NCBI GenBank assembly: GCA_036346275.1
Contig: CM070720.1
Coordinates: forward strand, 13,431,278 to 13,495,277
Direction of reading: 5' to 3'
DNA length: 64,000 nucleotides
DNA from: Otatea glauca
Taxonomy: Eukaryota; Streptophyta; Magnoliopsida; Poales; Poaceae
Shown: positions 46,116-57,760 of the stretch, piece after piece
Numbering within the stretch: position 1 is the first letter of the stretch
Layout: each line of letters begins with the position of its first letter
Position numbers and translations under genes: made by a program
The notes under the pieces: model-generated
What the model saw: only the letters and a program-made list of their open reading frames with translations
Databases searched by the model: none
Told to the model about the DNA's origin: nothing

Positions 46116-46550
46116 CTGGAACAAGATTATAACGAATTAACAGATAAGATATGACTCAAATTTAATCCCAAATATTACCATTCATTTTTAAAAGCATGTT
46201 TCAATATTGTTCATAAGGTGATTATTATTATTAAGGATCACAACATTGTAAAAATATTAACTGAAAGTTAAATATTTACGAGTAGGAACCAAAAGCACGC
46301 AAAACAATATTAAACAAGAACTTTATTTCAACTTATAATATTCACAACAAAACATAACATTTATTCTCGACACTACTACATAAAGGGTGAAACAAAAACC
46401 TTTTCTACTCCTGACCATCATCTAGTCTACTCACGGACTATTACTATCCCTACGACTGGTACTCTCAGCATCAGGAGGAAAAGGGGTCTCCTAACAGCAA
46501 CGTTCCTGCGGCCTCTGAGGGCGCCGTGGAGGAAAACTATGGGGATCCAC
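46116..46550. other. Spacer between leader ORF and gag
   Basis: AT-rich leader DNA; no feature recognised. Confidence 0.4.
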
Positions 46551-47189
46551 CTAGATACTGGGCAACCTAGGGCGACTCCCTATCACTGACATCCTCGCCT
46601 GGCGACACCTCGATGGTCCTTGGGTGTCGTCGGGCGCGGGTGTCTGAGGGGCTTGCCCCAGAACTGAACGGGGTACAATGCCTCTGGCAACACAGGGGGC
46701 AATAGCATTCTCCAAGAATGCTATACAGCGACGTGCCTCCCTGTATTTAGTTATTGCCTGACGGCAATACTGATCAGAAGCATTTATGAATCCCACTAGG
46801 TTACATAATGTGGGATTTTGTAACCTAGTGGCATCCATATAACAATTCTCCCCACCTGGTGGCTGGGATGGAATCCTCCTATAAGCGACTGCCAGTTCAG
46901 GTAGGGTGTGGCGTAAACTGACAATAGCTATATAGGCGGCTTCATTCATAGCCATCATGAGGGAAGAACTGGGACCCTCAAAAGATAAAAATTCTTTGCT
47001 ATCCTCATCTCGGGTAGGGATGTCCACCCTTTCTATGTATTCCACGGAGACAGAACTAACTGCCACGTGGAATACTATATATCGTGGATTTTTAGGAAAA
47101 TGGGCGAACTCTAGCAGACAAGCAAGAAATCCCGCCATACCAGAATCCTCCCTATTAGTGGAAGTGTAGCATAGGGTGTATCCGCCCAT
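46551..47189 (-). CDS. Uncharacterised leader ORF upstream of gag in element B
   Basis: An open frame of about 212 residues from the ATG at 47189 (MGGYTLCYTSTNREDSGMAG) to 46551, between the primer-binding site and gag on the sense strand. It is intact while gag-pol next to it has many stops. The ATG is directly preceded by TTTTTAAATGTGCAG, a good splice acceptor, so it may be reached by splicing from the LTR leader. Similar unnamed ORFs occur in other grass LTR elements, to my recollection, but I know no assigned function. The middle has ordinary globular composition (SVSVEYIERVDIPTRDEDSK); the C-terminus is Pro/Arg-rich. Confidence 0.6.
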   Translation of the reverse strand: MGGYTLCYTSTNREDSGMAGFLACLLEFAHFPKNPRYIVFHVAVSSVSVEYIERVDIPTRDEDSKEFLSFEGPSSSLMMAMNEAAYIAIVSLRHTLPELAVAYRRIPSQPPGGENCYMDATRLQNPTLCNLVGFINASDQYCRQAITKYREARRCIAFLENAIAPCVARGIVPRSVLGQAPQTPAPDDTQGPSRCRQARMSVIGSRPRLPSI

Positions 47190-47449
47190 CTGCACATTTA
47201 AAAAGGAATTAGCATTCCTGATTAAATGTAAGACAGTAAAGCAATTTTTTGGAAGAAAAGATTCTAGCAGAAATTTTAAAAACAGAAAAGAGTTATTATC
47301 AAGCATATACATGACCAAAAAGAAAGTTTCACGCATATAAAGAATAGACAGGTAAGATGTCCTAATTCAATATTTTAATCTGTTTGGGTCCTAATGTCAA
47401 GTTTTAGGTTTTTATTACTCCCAGACTACCTAAGGTTTCTTACAGTCAA

Positions 47450-47465
47450 CCTGGCTCTGATACCA
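47450..47465 (-). other. Primer-binding site of element B
   Basis: The minus strand reads TGGTATCAGAGCCAGG, complementary to the 3' end of initiator-Met tRNA, three bases from the LTR end at 47469. Confidence 0.92.
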
Positions 47466-47468
47466 ACT

Positions 47469-50400
47469 TGTAAGGCCCCCATTTTTGATAGTGAATACCA
47501 AAAATGGATACCATGTGCATACAGTACTAGTCCCATGATCAGTAGCTAGTATGCACAAATACAAATTGATACCACAGTCATACACAAACTTTATTACACA
47601 GAGAAGTAAGGTTACATAATATTTTTACAATACCAAAAGTAAAACTGCAGTGGAGACAACTTCTTGTAGTATGCCTTTTAACCCATTGCCCCACAGGCAA
47701 TTGACAATGGAAAATCCTTAGAAAAATTCATCGTTAAATTCCCCGTATCCTGCATTAACGTATGAATCGTCGGGGAAATCTGATTCTTCACCTAAAAACA
47801 TCAACAAGGCAAGTTGAGTACTTACGTACTCGCAAGACTTATGCAAATACTAAAATACATGTAGGTCATTCCAATGGAAGGCTATTAAGGTTAATTTGCA
47901 TAAAGCCAATTTGAATGGTAAATACAGAATAATAGATTGCAAAACGGAATTTAAGTAGAAGCAATTTAATACTGAAAGTGATAGAATGTAAGCATAAATA
48001 AATCACAAATGTCTGGGTATGACGACCATATTCAAAACCAGTTCTACTGACACACAGTAGAATTCATCGGTAAAAACCAGATTTTAGGAAAATAAATAAA
48101 ATTGCTAACTATGTGATGACTTTACCAAGTGTCCATGACCGCGGACGCGGCTAATCGATTAGTTTTACACTCTGTAGAGGTATACAGCTTTCCCCACAAG
48201 ACATGACCGACTCTTTGAGCAATCGATATTTGTACACTTCCTATGGTGTATCGCAGAGAGTCATGTTATAATTGTTACATTATTTAATCCTAACTTTGCA
48301 CCAGCATGGTGACGATAAACCCATTCTGTGGCGTAAGAACTCAGAGCATAGAAATGATGGAACTACCCACAGTATGGCGTACACCGTTATATTGGTAGAC
48401 GTTTAATCCAAGATTACCTCGGTGTGGACGTCCCGTCGAGCATTTCATTAAGAAACAGCTCGTACTACTCCGGCCTTCCAAGTGCAAAGCTAGTTTTAAA
48501 TAACTTAATAAGTTAGAGCTGTCCCATACCAGCACTTGTGGTTGTATGAATATTCTTGGCCTCAAAACAACCCATAGTTCGGTCCTTAACTCGACACGGG
48601 CAATAATCTCCACCCTACACTACGTGCAAAGACATGCACACCCGGCTATTGCCAATAATTGCTCGCATCTAAACCATAGTTTTATTTTCATTTTCCAACA
48701 AAAATACCAACCACGAAAATGGTCATACCCATTTAAATGTCGTATCCAAAGTCTTTAATCGTGTCACAGTTTTATGTTCATTTAAGCTTGGCTAAGCATG
48801 TCACTAAATGTGAGTCACCCAGATTGACATTAAATAATATCTAAGCTATTCTATGGTTTTCAAGGTTCACAATTTTCTACTTATCAAGGAAGTTCCATAA
48901 GTCTACTAGTACAACTACCATTACCCGAAATATAGCAGACTTTAACAAAATAAAGTATGCAGTAAAATATTTAATGAAAACATTTATAAAACTGGGTTCA
49001 ATATGATCAAAGGGGATTGCTTGCCTTGTTGATTATCCTCGACTTGAACTCTGTTAAGTCGAATGTACCGGATTAAATCGGGTTCTACACGTCGTATGGC
49101 AACATATAACAAATACCAAATTTCAATAGGGCCAAAAAGAAATCAAATGGAAATATTCAAATAAAATAACTTCACAGATTCAGAAATGGTTTCATGAATT
49201 ATTTGTTCTTATTTGCAATTTAAATATTTAATCTATTTGAACCATTATTGCATTATTTACCGCCCATTTAACAACTTAAGTTTTTCTTATAACAAACCCT
49301 ATGTATTTTCACATATTCTGGTTCCTGAGGTTATAAGGAATCTAACGAAATTTATTTTACTAAATTTGGTGGTTATTTGCAAAATTGTCATGTATGACAT
49401 ATTTCTAACTCTTTCATTAAATTTGAATTCAAAAATTCAAAATATAATTAAATTCTGAAATATGTTTGCATATTCTGAATCTACGAGATTTTATATGAAT
49501 GTAGAAATTTATTTCATCAAGTTTGGACTGTTAGTTCAAAAGATATTCAAGTTTGAATACTATAGGTTTAAAAAAAACTGAAAATTAGAAATATGCTGAA
49601 AATGGAAAGTACGCTTTCACGGGGGAAAACGCGCTTTCCCTTTTCGGCCTGGCCGAGGCGCCGACAGCCGGGCCTGTGTGGCGCGATTAGCGCCTGGCGG
49701 TGCGGCCGACGCATGCTGGCCAGCATGCGCAAGGCGACGCTTGGTGGTCGACAAAGGGGCCATCGGCGGCGAGCGGCGACACGCAAGCAAGCCCGACCGG
49801 CCAGTCCACGCAGAAGTGACCCGCTTAGCACGAGCGACTGAAGGCTCAGGCCCGCTTGGTGGTGACCCAAAGCAGGGGCACGGCAAGCCGAGCTCGCCGG
49901 CGACGAACCAGTGCCGGAGCGGCGAAATGGATTCCACCACGAGCACCAGTGCGTCCGTGCGAACTCAGGGATGGTCGCACGGTGGTCTGAGGTGGCCGGG
50001 AAGGGGGCTTCCACCGGCGAGGTACGGCGGCGGCTACGGGCGAAGCTCGCTGGCGGCGGAGGAGGTCCTTCGAGGTGGAATGGGTTCCACCCTGAGGTTC
50101 AGGGCGACCGTGCGCACACGATGGTGGCGGCACAGTGGCCTGAGGGGCTCTGCAGTAGCACGTCACCGTGTGAGGGCGGTGGTGATGCGGAACTAGGGCT
50201 TCTCGAGCTTGAAGATCACCTCAGAGAGCATCAGAGCAACACAAGGAGTTCATTTCTGGCTTTAGTTTGAAGAATGAGTGGCGGAGGAGGTTGCTCACGG
50301 TGCGCGGTGGCGGCGGAGGGAGGAAACAGGGCGCGGCGGCTTGTCGGCGACGAAGAGCTTCAAGCAAGGCTCGGGATGAGCTCCTGGTGACACTAGGAAG

Positions 50401-51566
50401 CTTTGGCGTGGATGGTTCGAAGTGAAATCGAGTGAGGTGGCGAAATGCGAGATTTCCCCCTTTTCGGGTTTTGGCCGACGCTGCAGAAGATGAGCGAAAA
50501 TGGCGGCGAATGGGTGGCACAGGGCGACGGCTGGGTCAGTTGCGACGAGAGGGACGCCTTTTATATGGGCTCCAAGGCGGTGCAACGCTAGCTGTGCGCG
50601 AAGAACCGAGACGGCCGCGTCGGTGCGAAGGCACAGCGAGGGGGAGAAGAAGACAACGGCGCGGAGGCTGACACGCGGGGGCCAGATGGCAGCGGGTGCC
50701 GACAGGCTTGTCTGCCTGACAAGCCGGGCCCACAAGTCAGCGAGAGAGAGAAGAATTCTGACGAAAACTCGGGACAGAACGGGAGGATTACGGGGTTTTC
50801 GTCAGTCAAACCGACTTGAAAATTTATAAAAATTTTATCCTAGGTCGGAAAGGTAATTATAAGACTCCTGTAAAATTTTCACTATTTTATGATGCATGTA
50901 GAATTTTAAATAATTCTTACAATGCAGCTGTTGTTGTTCTGTTAATTATATTTTTCATTTAATATATAATATAAATGAAGTTTATATTTTACAAAACTTT
51001 TTATCAGAGTCTGAAATGGTATTATACACCTTATGTAAAAATTTCAGATTTTAATTATTAATATTTAATGTTTAATAATTCTGACATTACTATTTTTCAA
51101 TTTATTTCTTCACTATTTTTGAAATTTTAAAATTACAAAAATTAATTAGTAAATTCTTGATATTTTTAGTGGAGGTTGAAACTGTGTTGGTGTCGGCAAG
51201 ATAGAAATCTTGGTCCAGGATAACTTCCTGAGAATTCTAAAGAATTCTTTTACCATTTTACCCTGACTTCCTTTTTATAGGATTTACTTCATTAAATATT
51301 ATTTTAATTAATCCAGCTCTTCCACCGACTTAACCAAGCTGTGGAGAGCACTCAGATTTTTGTTATGACTTTGGTAAAATTTTGTTGACTTGGCATTTTT
51401 TACTTTTTACCTTTTTCCATTTACTATATTCTTTAATTCACTTTCTTGTATTAAGGAAAAGCCAAAAGAATATCCAATAAATCCAGAAATTTCAGAAATT
51501 TCAGAAATAATACGCAAAAGAATTTTAATTCATTTTTCTTTATTTTATAATTTTGAGGCTGTTACA
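47469..51566 (-). repeat. 5' LTR of element B (4098 bp)
   Basis: TGTAAGGCCCCC to GGCTGTTACA, partner of 26811-30894. The right edge is followed by the target duplication TGAAA and then element A pol. The GC-rich core (about 49610-50750) has diverged more than the flanks, with several short indels. Confidence 0.93.
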
Positions 51567-51571
51567 TGAAA
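51567..51571. repeat. Target site duplication of element B, right copy
   Basis: TGAAA, identical to 26806-26810. Confidence 0.93.
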
Positions 51572-53120
51572 TGGGCTACTTTGGTCAATCGATGAACAAT
51601 AACCCAAATGGAATCATTCCCTTTCTGAGTTCGTGGAAGACCAGTAATGAAGTCCATACCAACATCATCCCATTTCCATTCCGGAATCTGCAATGGCTGA
51701 AGCAGCCCAGCTGGACGTTGATGTTCAGCTTTGACTCGCTGACATACATCGCATTTCGCGATATATTCAGCGATATCCTTCTTCATACCAGGCCACCAAT
51801 ATTCTCTCTTAAGGTCCTGATACATCTTGGTACTACCAGAATGAATAGATAGTGGTGACTCATGAGCTTTAGATAAAATCAGTTTCTTGATGTCGGAATC
51901 ATTGGGCACATAAATACGAGTCTCTTTCATGATTATCCCGTCTGGACTTTCCATGTACTCGGAACTTATGCTTCCATCCAAGTGATTTCGAATCTCTATA
52001 ATGGCTTCATCTTGTTTTGTGTAGCTTTAATCTGACTTTTAAGAGTTGACTGCAACTGAAGGATGGCTACATAACCATTTTCTACTAAGTTCAAATTGAG
52101 CTTCTGGAAGTCATCGATTAAGTCAGATTGACTTGAACCCAACATGCAATAAAGTTTCCGACTAAGAGCGTCAGCTACAACATTGACCTTACCAGGATGG
52201 TAGTGAAGACCAAGGTCATAGTCTTTAATCAGCTCTAGCCATCTTCTTTGTCTCAGGTTCAATTCTGGCTGTGTGAAGAAATACTTGAGACTTTTATGGT
52301 CAGTGTAGATTTCTGTCCTATTTCCAATAAGAAAGTGCCGCCAGATTTTAAGGGCATGAACAACAGCGGCTAGTTCAAGGTCATGTGTAGGATAATTCTG
52401 CTCATGAGAGCGAAGTTGTCGAGAAGCATATGCGACAACCCTGACTTCTTGCATCAACACACAACCCAACCCTTGGAGCGATGCATCACAATATACTTCA
52501 AAATTCTTGTGAATATCTGGCAATATAAGCACTGGTGTAGAGGTTAACTTTTCTTTTAGTTTTTGGAAACTCTCTTCACAATCAGAAGTCCATTCGAACT
52601 TCTTTTACTTCTTTAAGAGTTGTGTGAGTGGCTTGGCAACTTTGGAGAAGTTTTCAATGAACCGGCGATAATAACCGGCAAAGCCTAGAAAACTTCGAAT
52701 TTTTGGAACTGACTGTGGCCTTTCCCAAGCCAACACTACTTGCACTTTACCCGAGTCAACAGCAACTCCGCCTCCAGATAAAACATGCCCGAGAAATGCC
52801 ACTTCCTTCAACCAAAACTCGCACTTCTTGAATTTGGCATACAACTTATTTTCCCGGAGTTTGCTGAGAACCATTTGCAAATGCTGCCTATGTTCCTCTT
52901 CATTCTTGGAATATACAAGGATATCATCATTAAAGACCACTACAAACTTGTCCAAATACTCCATGAAAACTTTATTCATTAGATTCATAAAGCTTGCTGG
53001 AGCATTAGTAAGCCCAAAAGACATTACGGTATATTCATATAAGCCGTAACGTGTGGTGAAAGCGGTCTTTGGGATATCTGATGGTCTGACCTTCAAATGA
53101 AAATACCCCAACTTTAAGTC
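51572..53120 (-). pseudogene. Element A pol, RT to first half of integrase
   Basis: Read from 53120 down: RT ([20 protein letters not shown]; the usual Y/FIDD palm motif is FNDD in [11 protein letters not shown]), RNase H ([30 protein letters not shown]), the zinc region ([28 protein letters not shown]) and the integrase start with the first catalytic Asp (GMDFITGLPRTQKG). The frame ends in VAHF at the element B insertion and continues at 26810. Lesions: a stop near 52604 and a frameshift near 51990-52010. Upstream RT and protease are missing through a deletion at about 53120. Confidence 0.92.
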
Positions 53121-53275
53121 TACCTTGAGTCGATGTGTTTTGAGCTATCTGCTACAGCAATAAGGTATTTGCTGGCCTTCCTTGCTCAATTAGGGCCAAT
53201 ACTTGAGCCATAGTGGGCGGTGGAGGCAATTGCTCATCAGGAACATTATCCCCGACAGGAGATGGAATGGGGGCA
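53121..53275 (-). pseudogene. Element A gag fragment
   Basis: The frame APIPSPVGDNVPDEQLPPPP then TMAQVLALIEQGRPANTLLL aligns with the gag of element B (TMAQVLAMIEQGRQTNTLLL). One stop follows (LLL then TAG). It joins directly to the middle of RT, so most of gag, the protease and the start of RT are deleted; its own N-terminus is cut at 53276. Confidence 0.82.
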
Positions 53276-53530
53276 TGTCGGGACCCGAATATGCAAATCC
53301 GGACCCTCTGTGTATTCAGCACTAGTCCAGGATCACGCTAGTGCACACAGTCTCAACATTGATGAAATATCACAATCATACACAGCGGAATAATAAACAA
53401 AGACTTCATTTATTAATATAGAACTATTGAACGACCTTAAGGTCAAACTTACACTTGCGAGGCCTTGGTGGCTTCAACTCAAATTAAATAAATAGCAGCG
53501 GAATGAAGAACGTCGACGAATCCCATCAAT
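53276..53530 (-). repeat. Truncated LTR (start TGTCGGGACCCG)
   Basis: Begins TGTCGGGACCCGAATATG and contains CACTAGTCC, ACACAGCGGAATAATAAAC and similar words also seen at equivalent places in LTR A and B, so it is the end of another long chromovirus-type LTR. It stops at about 53530 where coding-like sequence of another element begins. Confidence 0.6.
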
Positions 53531-54475
53531 ATGCCTGACCTATTGGGTCAACAAGCAAAAACTTTGGTCAAGGCCAAAGTTGAAAAAATAACAAAAAGTA
53601 CATTTTATTATAATTTCTACTTTTTGTTTTGTTATAAAGGATTTCTTCTAACATATCTATTCGGAAACAGATTCGAAGAGAAACTAAAGGAGCTAGAGAA
53701 ACAGCTCTTGGTGACTCAAAATACCGCTAAGGGCTACAAATTTGATCTTGTCAAGACCATTGACAAGCATCAATTCCTTGAGGAGAAGTACTCCAGACTC
53801 CACGAGGCCATCAAGAAGAATGAGGACAGAGTACAAAAGCTCGCCGAAGAGCTTAAGGCCATTCTTCAAGCAAAGGAGGTCAAAATAATAGGTAAAACTC
53901 TATCTGACCTACTTAACTTGTCATTTGAAAGAAATAGATAGCAATTTTATTTCTTTTTGAACTTTGACTGAATTAAAAAAAGAAATAAAGTCCAAAGATT
54001 CTTAGCTCTTCAAAGAAAGAATGGAGAAAAAAGAATTAAGAAGAGCTGGGATTAAAGATGCAAGAAGAGATGACAAAGATGAAACATCAATTGAAACTCT
54101 TCTCGCAAGAAATGGCTAAGATTCAGAGGGTGAGCAAATCTACTCTAAATTTTATTTTTAAGTAGTTGAGAAAAGTCGCAGTCGATCTAAAAGGTTTAGA
54201 AGTAAAACTTACAAATTCTGATCCATCTATCGATAAGCTGGTCACAGGGGTGAAGGATCAACAAAAGTATATCCAAGATGACATTCACGCAATGAATATA
54301 TCACTCCAAACTTTAATTGATGTCTAAGCTGGTGCCCCCTTCGTCAAGTTGAGGCACTTTTACAAGGACATAGTCGAGTTAGAGAAACTAGCGCCCGACT
54401 TGCAACTAACCACTCACGAAGAGATAAAAGGCATGCAGAAGTACAATCTTCCGTCGAGATCTATATAAAAATGTA
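53531..54475 (+). pseudogene. Coiled-coil, gag-like retroelement fragment
   Basis: The frame to 53941 contains FEEKLKELEKQLLVTQ, KFDLVKTIDKHQFLEEKYSR and NEDRVQKLAEELKAILQAKE, a heptad-like charged coil. After stops, 54330-54466 encodes FVKLRHFYKDIVELEKLAPD then LQLTTHEEIKG. Such coils occur in gag-like ORFs of grass retroelements. The exact element is not recognised. It lies in the same orientation as the repeat that follows. Confidence 0.45.
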
Positions 54476-54821
54476 AAATTTACTTTCAAGTAAATGTAAT
54501 AAACGTTGAAATGAATGAAAATATCTCTTCTCATGTTATATTTTGTCTTGTTACTTGTTTGCATGTATTTTTATAAGCATGTCACTAGCCCTCAACTGAC
54601 AAACAGTTATTGTTTAATGATCTATGCTCTATCACATTGTAGTTAGTATTAACTAGCAACAGATTGGAGATAAGGTCATTGAAAGACCATGTGGAAGCCT
54701 AACCGTGATTGCGATGAGTTATTGACATCATTTGAGCATGTAGTGCTTAAGTTTGAGTTTGTTTTGAGTGCTATTCTAAATTTGAAGCAATTTGAGCTCT
54801 GTCTAGAATTTGCGGTGCTAC

Positions 54822-55045
54822 TAGCCATGGTAGCCTGGTGCTACCGGCCGAGTGGTAGCACCGACCTCGCAGAGTGGTATAACAAATTCTGGAAGGGTGC
54901 ATTTTTGGGCATTCTGGCAGCCCGGTGCTACCGCCCATGGTAGTTCGGTGCTACCAGGCTAGCGGTAGCACTGGTCCAAATGCCGGGTATAAAAATTCCA
55001 GAGAGGGATGTTTTGCTGTTGTGGATGAAGGGTGGTGCTACCGGC
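54822..55045. repeat. Cluster of GGTGCTACCGG / GGTAGCACC words
   Basis: At least seven copies of the near-palindromic word GGTGCTACC or GGTAGCACC lie within 220 bases, often as inverted pairs around GGCCGAG or AGGCTAGC. Confidence 0.8.
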
Positions 55046-56263
55046 TAGGGGCAGTATCACTGATCTTGATGAGCGTGTTGATCCAAATATTGTGATTTTG
55101 GGAGTTTAATCACATATCTTTTTGAACATTGCTATGTGATGGGTATTCCTTGTTTTTTATGGTTGCAGGACAACGGTGCTTGATCATGGTGAGGCAGAGG
55201 ATGATCGGGACTAGGTGAGGTGCACTGGAGGCCCAAACGGTCGAGGATTGCTAGAAGATGATCAAAGACAGAGTCGTGGCAAGCCTAGAAGACAAGGAAC
55301 GGACGAGATGCTAGCTAGAAACTACTCGGATCAAGAACGGCCATCGGATCGCGGTCTAGGTGATAGAGTAGCTAGTCTAGGTAGTATGCTTTGAAAAGCG
55401 TGCAAGAAAACCCGGTATGCTTGTTGGGTTTCGGGTTAGCCCTTGTATGGATGTGTGTGTGATTCATTCCTAGCCCTTGATCTGATCCTTAGGATAGAAG
55501 GACCTCATCCAAGGGTGGAGGGTGACTCAAGAGTAGTACAAATAGAGGTGGAGGGGTAGCCTTCCTCCTCTTAAAGGTTTTAGAGGTTTTGTGCTCCTTT
55601 GAGCTTTGCCTCTTTGTTGTGAGGCTTTGTAAACCTCCCTTCCAGAAATGCAAATCCTTTTCTCCTATGCTTGAATTTACTTTACGCATTTACATTATGT
55701 CTTAAATTTAGCATTTAAATTCCGCACTTACATTCTTGCAATTTACATTTATGCAATTTGGATTTGCCTCCCATCCTTTACATGCTTTTGCTTCTTGTTC
55801 CAAGGATGTTGATTGATGGATGAATCTCCTTCCTATTATACCTCAATCATCTAGGCAATCCATGTGTTTTTTTGCAAGAAATCGATCTTGTGTTCTTAAG
55901 TGAATCATTCTTCAAGATCGCGTTTGTGGGGTTTTGGACTTGTGTTCTTGCTTGCTGTGATGTGCAGGAGGTTATCCAAGAACATCTTGATCATCAAAAC
56001 CGCATGAGCAAGTCCAAGATCAAGTTCTTGAGCTTTGCTCAAACTTGGTGTGTTCTTCCTTCAAAGTGAAAAAGGTTGGAACTTTGACATCAATCCTAGC
56101 AATTGAAGGTTGGAATAAGTTCCTGACATCCTTAGGAAGACATCTACCAAGTTTCGTGAGTTTTTGTCCAGCCGATCAAAAGATTCCTTAAATTGTCTTT
56201 TGAGTTCATGCTATTTTTGACTCTGTTCTTCTTGTTGTTCTTGAGCCTGTTCATATCGCCCTT

Positions 56264-56345
56264 CGTGGTCATACCAGACTCTGGTGCTACCAGCCTCACC
56301 CCAGTCATACCGTACCTCAGTGCTACCAGACTCACCCCGGTCATA
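56264..56345. repeat. 36-bp tandem repeat
   Basis: GTCATACCAGACTCTGGTGC to TCACCCCA is repeated as GTCATACCGTACCTCAGTGC to TCACCCCG, and a third unit begins GTCATACCGACC. Confidence 0.85.
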
Positions 56346-56844
56346 CCGACCTTGCAGGAAACTCCTCCATCTCATATCCTTCTTTTTGTTTTGGTTAAGG
56401 GCTTGGTTGGAGTGTCTTGATTAAGGGAAAATTTTTATTTGAGATCATTCACCCCCCCCCCCCTCCGCTCTGATCGCCATCTCGGTCCTTCAGTCATTCT
56501 AATGAGTTTCAATGCAGTAAATACTGACTTATATAAAAAGGCTCTATTAGAAGTCATCTCACAATTCGACTAGCAACTTTGTACTTTGTTGAGAGAGTTT
56601 GGTCAAGAGATGATATTGTGATTTCTCAGAATTTGAGCGAGATAGAAAACAGATTGTATAACATTTGAGAGATATGAATGTAAATCAAATTTGAAAAGAA
56701 CTATTTACACGTAAAACCTGCAAAGATGTTGGATGTTCCATGCATTTGATAGACTTCTTCTGTCTTCCATAGCAAGCCGAACAGAACTTGGTCAGGTGAT
56801 TGATATCATAGTAAAGGGACCTTTCCATTTAGAAGATAACTTAT

Positions 56845-57760
56845 TTAAGTTAGACTGGTTCCGGATGCGCCATGGAACCAGTCTCCCACATCAAGTGTTC
56901 TTGGTTGAACTCTCTTGTTGTAGTATTGTCTTAAGCCTTGTAAATAGGTTGTTGACCTAATAAGTGCTCGATCCCACTTTTCCTCTAGGATATTGATATC
57001 ATCTTCACGTTGAATGTCTTGGTCGACCTGTTCATAGAGAGTAGTACATGTAGAACCCAAGTGAATTTCACAAGATAACACGATTTCTGCTCTGTAGACC
57101 AGTTGAAAATGTGTTTCCCCTGTTGTTCTACTGGTTGTTGTGCGTATGGCCCAAAGCACTGAGTAGAGGTCTTCTACCGAAGCCCCCGGGCATTTCTTAA
57201 GATGATCAAACACTCGTTTTTTTGTACCTTGTATGATTTTGCCATTAGCACATTCAACTACTCTTTTGCTTTGAGGATGAGCGACTAAAGTGTAACAAGT
57301 CTTTGCGCCTATTTCATCACAATAATCTTGAAATAGACCACTATCATATTGTGATCTGTTATTAGTAATTAATTGACTAGGAACTCCAAATCTAGTGACT
57401 ATATTTTTCACAAAGAATTTCTTTGCTACTTGAGCCATAATTGAAACTACGGGTTCAGCCTCAATCCATTTTATGAATGTATCAATTGCAACAAATAGAA
57501 ATTTGAATCCATTGGTTGATTTTGGTAAAGGACCTACTATATCAATGCCCCATGTCGAAAATGGGCATGACAGTTGTATGGTTTGTAATTGATTAGCAGG
57601 TAGGTGTAACTATTGAGCATGAAATTGACATTGCTCACAGGTTTTTACATGTTGCATGGCATCTTGTAAAGCAATGGACCAATAAAAACCTTGCTGGAAT
57701 GCTTTCCCGACCAATGTTCTGTATAAAGCATGTGCTCCACGTAAGCCCTCATGTATTTCA
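56845..57760 (-). pseudogene. Integrase of the right-hand Tat-type element
   Basis: The zinc region (VKTCEQCQFHAQ) is followed by the core: STWGIDIVGPLPKSTNGFKF with the first catalytic Asp, then RFGVPSQLITNNRSQYDSGL, in which the second catalytic Asp position is Asn, then RVVECANGKIIQGTKKRV with the Glu region. The C-terminal part DWFHGAS ends at 56845. A stop lies just after the zinc region near 57610. The Asn change means the enzyme is inactive. Confidence 0.85.

Larger units (their letters stand above)
26811..51566 (-). mobile_element. Chromovirus B (Tekay/Del-type Ty3/gypsy), complete, nested in A
   Basis: It has two LTRs of 4084 and 4098 bp, an initiator-Met primer-binding site, a leader ORF, gag with a zinc knuckle, protease, RT, RNase H, integrase, chromodomain and polypurine tract in the right order on the minus strand, plus a 5-bp TGAAA target duplication. 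Total span is 24.8 kb, of which 10.6 kb is a CACTA transposon inserted into pol; without it the element is about 14.2 kb. Several stops and frameshifts in gag-pol and a changed integrase catalytic Glu make it non-autonomous today. The two LTRs are very similar in the parts compared by eye, so the insertion is not ancient. Confidence 0.93.
54600..56500 (+). repeat. Dispersed repeat D, plus-orientation copy
   Basis: Reverse complement partner of 19290-21108 (shared GACCATGTGGAAG, GCAGGACAACGGTGCTTGATC, GAGATCATTCACCCCC and GATCGCCATCTCGGTCC landmarks). It has a poly-C run of about 14 bases at 56450. No coding content; ORFs shown on either strand are short and unconserved. Confidence 0.6.

Noticed and set aside
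46551..47336. Extending the leader ORF to the upstream ATG at 47336
   Set aside because: The first 49 residues are Phe/Leu-rich, come from AT-rich DNA and end exactly at a splice-acceptor-like TGCAG, so the ATG at 47189 is the better start.
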